Source: Verrucomicrobiota bacterium
GTDB lineage: Bacteria > Verrucomicrobiota > Verrucomicrobiia > Limisphaerales > AV2
Assembly: GCA_003218935.1 (NCBI GenBank)
Contig: QHPA01000014.1
Coordinates: 1 to 17,761, forward strand
Length of the DNA: 17,761 nucleotides
Reading direction: 5' to 3'
Part shown: piece by piece, positions 12,993-17,761 of the stretch
Layout of the letters: each line of letters starts with the position of its first letter
Position numbering within the stretch: the first letter of the stretch is position 1
Notes under the pieces: generated by a model
The model's database searches: none
The model's input: the letters and a program-made list of their open reading frames with translations, nothing else
What the model was told of the DNA's origin: nothing
Made by a program: the position numbers and the translations under genes

Positions 12993-14194
12993 ATCTTCGA
13001 CTTGAGAGAGGAGAGAACGGCCACGAGCTGACTTGCATCAGCCGCGGCGTGCGCGGCGCTGACGGTCAACCGCAATCGGGCCTGTCCGTGCGCCACCGTC
13101 GGGTAACGGATGGCGGGAATGAGAACACCTTGTTCGCGCAGAGCAGCGGCAGCCTCGACGGCCTTCGCCTCGTCGCCGACCACCAGAGGAATGATGGCGC
13201 TGCGAACCGGCGGGAGGACAAAGCCGGCGGCAATGAGGCCGTTCTTGACCTGGTCAACCCGAGCCCAAAGCTGGTTGCGGCGCAGTTCGCCTTCATCAGA
13301 CTGGATGAGCTGAACCGCTGCTGTGGCCGCGGCGACGGCGGCAGGAACCGGCGCTGTGGAAAAAATAACACTGCGCGCCCGGTTAACCAGGTAATCAATT
13401 AATGTGCGCGAGCCGCAGATGTAGCCGCCCGCCGAGCCGAGCGCTTTGCCGAGTGTGCCCATTTGCACTTCGATTTGGCCGGCCACGCCAAACTCTTCAG
13501 CCAGGCCGCGGCGTTTTTCGCCGTAAAGTCCCGTCGCGTGGGCCTCGTCCACCATCAGCCAGGCGCCGTGTTTTTCTTTGAGTTCGACCAGATCGCGCAG
13601 CAACCCGAAGTCGCCATCCATCGAGAAAACCGATTCCGTCACGATGAGCGTGCGCGGACGGCGTTTGCCGCTCAATCCGGAGTTGCGCCGGTCGGCCCAG
13701 CGAAGAACCTTCGCCAGGTGATCGAGGTCGTTGTGAGCAAAGACGCGCAGTTCTGCGCCGCAAAGGCGGGCGCCATCAACGATGCAGGCGTGCACCCGCT
13801 TGTCGATGACAATCACGTCATGGGCGTCCAGCAGGGCGCAAATGGTCCCTACCGCAGAAGCATAACCGCTGGAAAATGCGAGCGCCGCCTCCGCGCCTTT
13901 GAAAGCAGCAATGGCTTGCTCCAACTCGTGATGCGGCGCGAGCGAACCGCAGACCAGCCGCGACGCGCCTGAACCTGCGCCATAGCGCTCGATCCCTTTA
14001 ATCGCGGCTTCCTTCAGCACCGGATCATTGGCGAGTCCGAGATAATCGTTGGAAGAAAAGTTCAAAAGCGTTCTGCCGTCCACTTGAGTGTGCGGCAACT
14101 GGGGCGAATTGATGCGGCGCAGTTCGCGATACAATCCCTGCTCGCGCAGCAATTTGAGCCGATCACATAAGTCGTTGTTAAGATCGGAGGTCAT
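12989..14194 (-). CDS. bioF: 8-amino-7-oxononanoate synthase BioF
   Basis: BioF condenses pimeloyl-ACP (or CoA) with L-alanine to KAPA, the step before BioA. The 401-residue protein, from ATG 14192-14194, is of normal length. Seen are LLNFSSNDYLGLANDP near residue 45, RYGAGSGASRLVCGS, LAFSSGYASAVGT, VTESVFSMDGDFG, VDEAHATGLYG (the Asp-x-x-His that binds the PLP ring) and the Schiff-base lysine in MGTLGKALGSAGGY (about K240). No insertion interrupts it, unlike its neighbours. Its TGA overlaps the possible TTG start of bioA by four bases, pointing to translational coupling. There is no strong Shine-Dalgarno site. The upstream AT-rich stretch probably holds the bioFA promoter. Confidence 0.93.
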   Translation of the reverse strand: MTSDLNNDLCDRLKLLREQGLYRELRRINSPQLPHTQVDGRTLLNFSSNDYLGLANDPVLKEAAIKGIERYGAGSGASRLVCGSLAPHHELEQAIAAFKGAEAALAFSSGYASAVGTICALLDAHDVIVIDKRVHACIVDGARLCGAELRVFAHNDLDHLAKVLRWADRRNSGLSGKRRPRTLIVTESVFSMDGDFGLLRDLVELKEKHGAWLMVDEAHATGLYGEKRRGLAEEFGVAGQIEVQMGTLGKALGSAGGYICGSRTLIDYLVNRARSVIFSTAPVPAAVAAATAAVQLIQSDEGELRRNQLWARVDQVKNGLIAAGFVLPPVRSAIIPLVVGDEAKAVEAAAALREQGVLIPAIRYPTVAHGQARLRLTVSAAHAAADASQLVAVLSSLKSKI

Positions 14195-14229
14195 GCCAGC
14201 CGTATAAAACGAATTTCAAGAAAACAAAA

Positions 14230-14247
14230 TATACCCTGGGAAGTATA
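14230..14247. promoter_or_regulatory. Small dyad in the bioF promoter region
   Basis: TATAC and GTATA are separated by eight bases, in an AT-rich stretch 36-53 bases before the bioF ATG. A TATATT hexamer on the minus strand overlaps it and could be a -10 element. It does not match the known BirA operator (TTGTAAACC type), so regulation by biotin is not shown. Confidence 0.3.
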
Positions 14248-14310
14248 AACCCAAACCTGATCAATAGTGAACTCACGAACGCTTCCGCAGAAGCATGTAC
14301 TCTTTTCGCT

Positions 14311-14334
14311 GCGCGGGGACGAGCCGCCCCGCGC
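14311..14334. terminator. GC-rich hairpin after the amidohydrolase gene
   Basis: GCGCGGGG and CCCCGCGC pair perfectly around an eight-base loop, 27 bases after the amidohydrolase stop. A smaller stem GCTTC/GAAGC lies at 14281-14294. The minus-strand sequence after it (AGCGAAAAGAG) has no U-tract. It may be a terminator or another repeat fragment. Confidence 0.4.
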
Positions 14335-14360
14335 CCTTGTGGTCCGCGTATGGACGGCTT

Positions 14361-15605
14361 TCATGCGGCCAGGGTCATCGCCAACACGCCGTCAATCATC
14401 GAGGCGGACACGTCGCCCTCACGATGCACGACGGCGTCATAGGAATCCGTCAACTTCCCGCTGAATGGAACGGCAATCAGGTCGGCCCAGGCGTTTTCGG
14501 AAAGCTCGCCGATTTTCCCTTGCAGGCCAAGCGCACGCGCGCCGTGGACGGTGGCCATTTGCAAAATAACCTCCGACGGCACGTCAGGATGCGATGCGGC
14601 GAAAGCCTGCATTTCCGCGAAGAGATTCAGTTCCGGCGCCTGACCGCGCACTTTGGTCACGCTGGCGAGACTGTCGGTGCCGAGGCAAATGTTCACGCGG
14701 GCGCGGGCAAGCTCTTCTCGCGGGAAGCGTCGGTGTTGGAAGAAAGTGTGACTGCGCGGACAATGGACCACGCTCACGCTCCGCCGGCCCAGCAAGGCCG
14801 CGTCGCCGGGCGCAAGATAATTCGCATGGACCGCAAGGAGATTGTCGGAGAGACAGCCATTGCGTTCGAGGTGCTGCACCGGTGAGCCAAGGCCGCAATC
14901 GGCCATGTCGCGTTCATTGCGTTTGAGCCAGTCGAACATCTCGCCTCGGGCGTGCAGGAACATTTCAAACTCCGAATCGGACTCCGCCACGTGCGTCACC
15001 AGCCGCCAGCCCTTTTCCCGCGCGGTGGCTGCGCTGAGCCGCAGCAGTCCCGGCGCCGTTGAATAGGGCGCGTGCGGTGAAAGTCCCGCGGCGCCCCGTG
15101 TCGGCAGAGATTCAATTTTCTCAATGGCCTCGTGCAGGATCGTTTCCGGTTCCCGCCGGCTCTTTACCCCGGTCAGCTCGAGAAATGAAAACACGCGCAA
15201 CGGCGTCGCCTGCCAGACTTCCGGCAGCAATTCGGGAACGGCTTCGATGTCGGCGACGGTTGTCGTGCCCGTGCGGAGGAGCATCTGCGCGCCGCGCACC
15301 CAGGACTGGGCAAAGTCGGCGTAAATCCTGCCGGCTTTGGCCATGGTAATGGTTTTGATCCAGTCGGTGAAGCGTTTCGTCGGCGCAATCTCACCGGCCA
15401 TGTCGGTGTAATCGAGATGACAATGAGCGTTGACCAGGCCGGGCATGAGGATAGTCCCGTCCAGATGGACGACCGGCCCAACGCCGCGCGACCGTAAATC
15501 CTTCCAGCGTCCGACGGCCTCGATCCGTTGGCCGGAAACCAAAACCGCGCCATCGTCAATGGGCGGCTGTGCAACCGGCAAAACGACGCGAGCGCGAAGA
15601 AACAT
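14361..15605 (-). CDS. Cyclic amidohydrolase, MtaD/SsnA- or aminofutalosine-deaminase-like
   Basis: From ATG 15603-15605 the protein has 414 residues; an in-frame TTG at 15629 adds eight unlikely residues from a repeat. The amidohydrolase metal site is complete: PGLVNAHCHLDYTDMAG (H61 and H63), then SPHAPYSTAPGLL, VTHVAESDSEFEMF, HANYLAPGDAALL and CLGTDSLASV with the catalytic Asp. The C-terminal beta-sandwich ends with GELSENAWADLIAVPF. Members deaminate adenosine-type or guanine-type compounds: 5'-methylthioadenosine/SAH (MtaD) or aminodeoxyfutalosine in menaquinone synthesis. The HCH variant and EIAP region do not let me choose between them. It lies downstream of hpf and upstream of bioF on the same strand, though about 166 bases separate it from bioF. 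Confidence 0.82.
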   Translation of the reverse strand: MFLRARVVLPVAQPPIDDGAVLVSGQRIEAVGRWKDLRSRGVGPVVHLDGTILMPGLVNAHCHLDYTDMAGEIAPTKRFTDWIKTITMAKAGRIYADFAQSWVRGAQMLLRTGTTTVADIEAVPELLPEVWQATPLRVFSFLELTGVKSRREPETILHEAIEKIESLPTRGAAGLSPHAPYSTAPGLLRLSAATAREKGWRLVTHVAESDSEFEMFLHARGEMFDWLKRNERDMADCGLGSPVQHLERNGCLSDNLLAVHANYLAPGDAALLGRRSVSVVHCPRSHTFFQHRRFPREELARARVNICLGTDSLASVTKVRGQAPELNLFAEMQAFAASHPDVPSEVILQMATVHGARALGLQGKIGELSENAWADLIAVPFSGKLTDSYDAVVHREGDVSASMIDGVLAMTLAA

Positions 15606-15668
15606 GGACAGAATGGAATCCTGGCGCAACGGAGTGATGAGAAAAGGCGATACCCCAACACTCCACTA
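15606..15668. repeat. Fragment of a dispersed repeat in front of the amidohydrolase gene
   Basis: The plus-strand sequence from 15612 reads as MESWRNGVMRKGDTPTLHY, a string I recognise from a dispersed repeat of several bacterial genomes (NGVMEYW...TPTLHYS type). It fills almost the whole gap between the amidohydrolase ATG and the end of hpf, and adds a false upstream start (TTG 15629). Confidence 0.4.
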
Positions 15669-15684
15669 CGCCCTCGTCGCGGCG

Positions 15685-16038
15685 CTAGATATCCGATTCC
15701 TGGCGCTTGCGCTTGACACGGGCGGCCTCGGTGTGTTTACGGGCTTTGTATTTGTTGTGCCGCTTGCGGATCTGCTGCTCAATCTTTTTGGTGACAAGAT
15801 CAATCGCCGCGTAGAGGTCTCTTTCGCAATCTTCAGCGAACAAGTCCGGCCCCGGCACGGCCAGCCGCATGGAGCAGGAAAACTGTTTTTCGGGGGCCTT
15901 TCGGTGGTCGTGATCCAGCGTCACGCGCGCATCGATGGCGAAACGGTCGAGGTGGTCAAACTTGTTGATGCGGGTCATGATGTGATCCTCGATGGCCTTC
16001 GTGAGCGTCACATTGTGCGTCGAGAGAATCAATTTCAT
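15685..16038 (-). CDS. hpf: Ribosome hibernation-promoting factor, short form (HPF/RaiA/YfiA family)
   Basis: The 117-residue protein begins at ATG 16036-16038 with MKLILSTHNVTLTKAIEDHI, followed by IDARVTLDHDHRKAPEKQFS and LFAEDCERDLYAAIDLVTKK, then IEQQIRKRHNKYKARKH. This is the beta-alpha-beta-beta-beta-alpha ribosome-binding domain that sits in the 30S decoding groove and silences ribosomes in stationary phase or stress. The long-form C-terminal dimerisation domain is absent, so this is a short HPF. The Lys/Arg-rich tail fits rRNA binding. It lies between xylB and the amidohydrolase gene on the same strand. No Shine-Dalgarno site stands out, and a repeat occupies part of the region upstream, where its promoter would be. 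Confidence 0.9.
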   Translation of the reverse strand: MKLILSTHNVTLTKAIEDHIMTRINKFDHLDRFAIDARVTLDHDHRKAPEKQFSCSMRLAVPGPDLFAEDCERDLYAAIDLVTKKIEQQIRKRHNKYKARKHTEAARVKRKRQESDI

Positions 16039-16111
16039 GGCGGCATGTTGCGCTGACGCACCCGGAAAATCCAGTCAAACCAGTTCGCAGATTTCGCGGA
16101 AACAAGATTTC

Positions 16112-16237
16112 CAACCACCAATCGACACGAATTGACACGAATCCGTGTTCGACGAGTGGCTGATGGGCGCAACTCGACACCATCACCAAGCCGATGTGAC
16201 GCAGATATTCTCCTCACCTTTCATTGATTCGTGGTTC
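16112..16237. repeat. Second, degraded AACCACGAAT-type element between xylB and hpf
   Basis: The left part (16112-16143) has ACCACCAATCGACACGAATT-type units, and the right end (16221-16237) is the reverse complement of AACCACGAATCAATGA. About ten of eleven terminal bases pair. It begins directly after the xylB stop and resembles the element at 4377-4552. The rest of the 199-base gap (16039-16111) shows nothing I can name. Confidence 0.5.
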
Positions 16238-17761
16238 TTACCGCAACACAAACTGCCGGTGCTGCGTGAACACCTTGCGCAGCGATCGCGACAACTCATC
16301 CTGCAAAACCTGCAGCTCGCGGTAAACGGCGACGCTCTTCGCGTTCGGCTGCGTTGTCTCGGCGCGATTCAACTGAACGAATTCATCCGTGACATCATTG
16401 ATGGAGACTTTTTCGCCCCGCTGCAGTCTCCAGCACCAGAGGGCCTGTAGCGCCGCGCCGTAAGCCGCGCCTTCACTGACCTTCAGCGTCACCACCTCCG
16501 AGTTGAAAATGTCCGCCATGATCTGGCGCCAGACTTTCGATTTCGCGCCGCCACCCGTCGCGCGAATCTGCTTCGGCTTCACGCCCAGTTCGGCCAGCCG
16601 GCGCAACCCGTAGTTCATGCCCAGCGTCACGCCTTCCATCGCCGCGCGGGCAAAATGCTCCGCGGTGAAGGTTTTCGGCGTCACGCCCAGGTAAACGCCG
16701 GTGCCGTCCGGCACGTTCGGCGTGCGTTCGCCTTCCAGATACGGCAGCAGAATCAAACCGTCTGCGCCCGGTTTGGCCCTGGCCACGGTGGCGTCAAACG
16801 TCTTCACGCCCATGCCGAAATCCTGCCGCACCATCTCCGTCGCGACCGTCACGTTCATCGTGCAGAGCAGCGGCAGCCAGCGATTGGTCGAGTCGCAGAA
16901 CGCGCCGATTTCGCCCTGCGGATCGATCACGGGTTTTTCCGAGCAGGCGTAGATGGTGCCACTGGTGCCGAAGCTGGCGGTGATGACACCTTGCCGCGTA
17001 TTGCCTGTCCCGATGGCGCCCATCATGTTGTCGCCACCGCCCGCGCTCACGAGTGTGCCGGAATTCAAACCCAACGCCCTGGCGGTGGCCGCCTGCAAAG
17101 ACCCCGCCGGTCGGTCGCTGGAAATCAACCGAGGCAGCTTTTCGCGCAATCCGGGATCGATCGCGCCGATGGCCGCGTCCGACCACCGGCCGGTTCGCAC
17201 CTCGAGCAACACCGTGCCGCTGGCGTCGCCATATTCCATCACCTTCTCGCCCGTGAGCCAGAAGTTCAGGTAATCGTGCGGCAACAGCACGGTGGCCAGA
17301 CGCGCGTAATTCTTCGGCTCGCGTTTTTTGAGCCAAAGAATCTTGGGAGCGGTATAACCCGGCAAAATCGCGTTGCCCACAGCGCGAATCGCGCCCTGGA
17401 GACCCCCAAGTCTGGCGGTAATCTCCTCGCACTCGGCGGCAGTCGAAGTGTCGCACCAGAGTTTGGCCGGACGGATGATCTGGCCGGCCTGGTCGAGCGG
17501 CACGAACCCGTGCTGCTGGCCGCTCACGCCGATGGCTTTGACCTCCGCAGCGCCGGCTTTCGCCGCCTTGAGCGACTGCCTGATGGCTCTGGCCGTGGCG
17601 TCCCGCCAGGTGCGCGGATGCTGCTCCTTCGCGCCGGGCGGAAGGTTGGGAATCAAATCGTAGGTCTGCGAAGCCGCGGCGATGACCTTGCCGTTCTTCG
17701 CGTTCACGACGAGGACCTTGGTGGATTGCGTGCCGCTGTCAACGCCGAGCAGGAGTGTGCG
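16238..17761 (-). CDS. xylB: Xylulokinase-type FGGY carbohydrate kinase, 5'-partial
   Basis: The gene enters from the right edge; 507 codons plus stop are visible and the start codon is just outside, since the first residues RTLLLGVDSGTQSTKVLVV already form the N-terminal ATP-site motif. Further matches are IGVSGQQHGFVPLD with the catalytic-region QQHG, KLWCDTSTAAECEEI, GDASGTVLLEVRTGRW, SAGGGDNMMGAIGTG, TASFGTSGTIYACSEKPV, LLPYLEGERTPNVPDGTG and the adenine-binding ATGGGAKSKVWRQIMAD. This is the layout of D-xylulose kinase, phosphorylating D-xylulose for the pentose phosphate pathway; related FGGY kinases for other ketoses cannot be fully excluded. A xylose isomerase gene may lie upstream outside the window. 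Its TAA is immediately followed by a repeat element. Confidence 0.88.
   Translation of the reverse strand, partial: RTLLLGVDSGTQSTKVLVVNAKNGKVIAAASQTYDLIPNLPPGAKEQHPRTWRDATARAIRQSLKAAKAGAAEVKAIGVSGQQHGFVPLDQAGQIIRPAKLWCDTSTAAECEEITARLGGLQGAIRAVGNAILPGYTAPKILWLKKREPKNYARLATVLLPHDYLNFWLTGEKVMEYGDASGTVLLEVRTGRWSDAAIGAIDPGLREKLPRLISSDRPAGSLQAATARALGLNSGTLVSAGGGDNMMGAIGTGNTRQGVITASFGTSGTIYACSEKPVIDPQGEIGAFCDSTNRWLPLLCTMNVTVATEMVRQDFGMGVKTFDATVARAKPGADGLILLPYLEGERTPNVPDGTGVYLGVTPKTFTAEHFARAAMEGVTLGMNYGLRRLAELGVKPKQIRATGGGAKSKVWRQIMADIFNSEVVTLKVSEGAAYGAALQALWCWRLQRGEKVSINDVTDEFVQLNRAETTQPNAKSVAVYRELQVLQDELSRSLRKVFTQHRQFVLR

Noticed and set aside
14195..14360. Riboswitch or BirA operator before bioF
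   Set aside because: No TTGTAAACC-type operator and no recognisable riboswitch core; only a short dyad is seen.
14266..14885. Plus-strand ORFs opposite the amidohydrolase gene
   Set aside because: Antisense to a gene with a complete metal site; no domain seen in them.

Overview
The window looks like a chromosomal segment of a GC-rich, Gram-negative-type bacterium, most likely a Verrucomicrobiota member (Pedosphaera-like group). This placement is inferred from gene content, weak or absent Shine-Dalgarno sites before many genes, and the kinds of short repeats present; no rRNA or other taxonomic marker is available. Genes are mostly housekeeping or metabolic: sugar metabolism, tRNA modification, transport, biotin synthesis and ribosome hibernation. 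There is no transposase, integrase, CRISPR array, phage gene or tRNA that I can see.

Layout from left to right. A DegT-family aminotransferase (partial, minus) is divergent from a broken nagA (plus). A secreted GlcG/HbpS-type protein (minus) and a small one-helix membrane protein (plus) follow. Next come three minus-strand genes: a four-helix membrane protein with a probable frameshift, a glycosyltransferase family 9 protein, and miaB. A plus-strand block holds a DUF485/YjcH-like protein, a four-helix-bundle S23 protein and an ActP-like sodium:solute symporter, then a small unknown gene. The remainder is minus strand. In order of transcription it runs from partial xylB through hpf, a cyclic amidohydrolase and overlapping bioF-bioA to a Gfo/Idh/MocA oxidoreductase.

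The striking feature is the load of small hairpin or inverted-repeat elements of several unrelated families, with no transposase in view. They fill most intergenic gaps. They also sit in frame inside conserved proteins (glycosyltransferase 9, MiaB, ActP-like symporter, BioA twice). At four genes (nagA, miaB, the DUF485 gene, bioA) they appear to supply the stop codon and last few residues. The S23 gene, flanked by short inverted repeats, splits what is normally an adjacent yjcH-actP pair.

Several genes also carry lesions. nagA has lost about 25-30 codons, including a metal-binding His, with a frameshift. MiaB appears to lack the middle of its TRAM domain. The membrane protein runs out of frame into its downstream neighbour. 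These may be real reductive or repeat-driven changes, or assembly errors; read mapping would decide.
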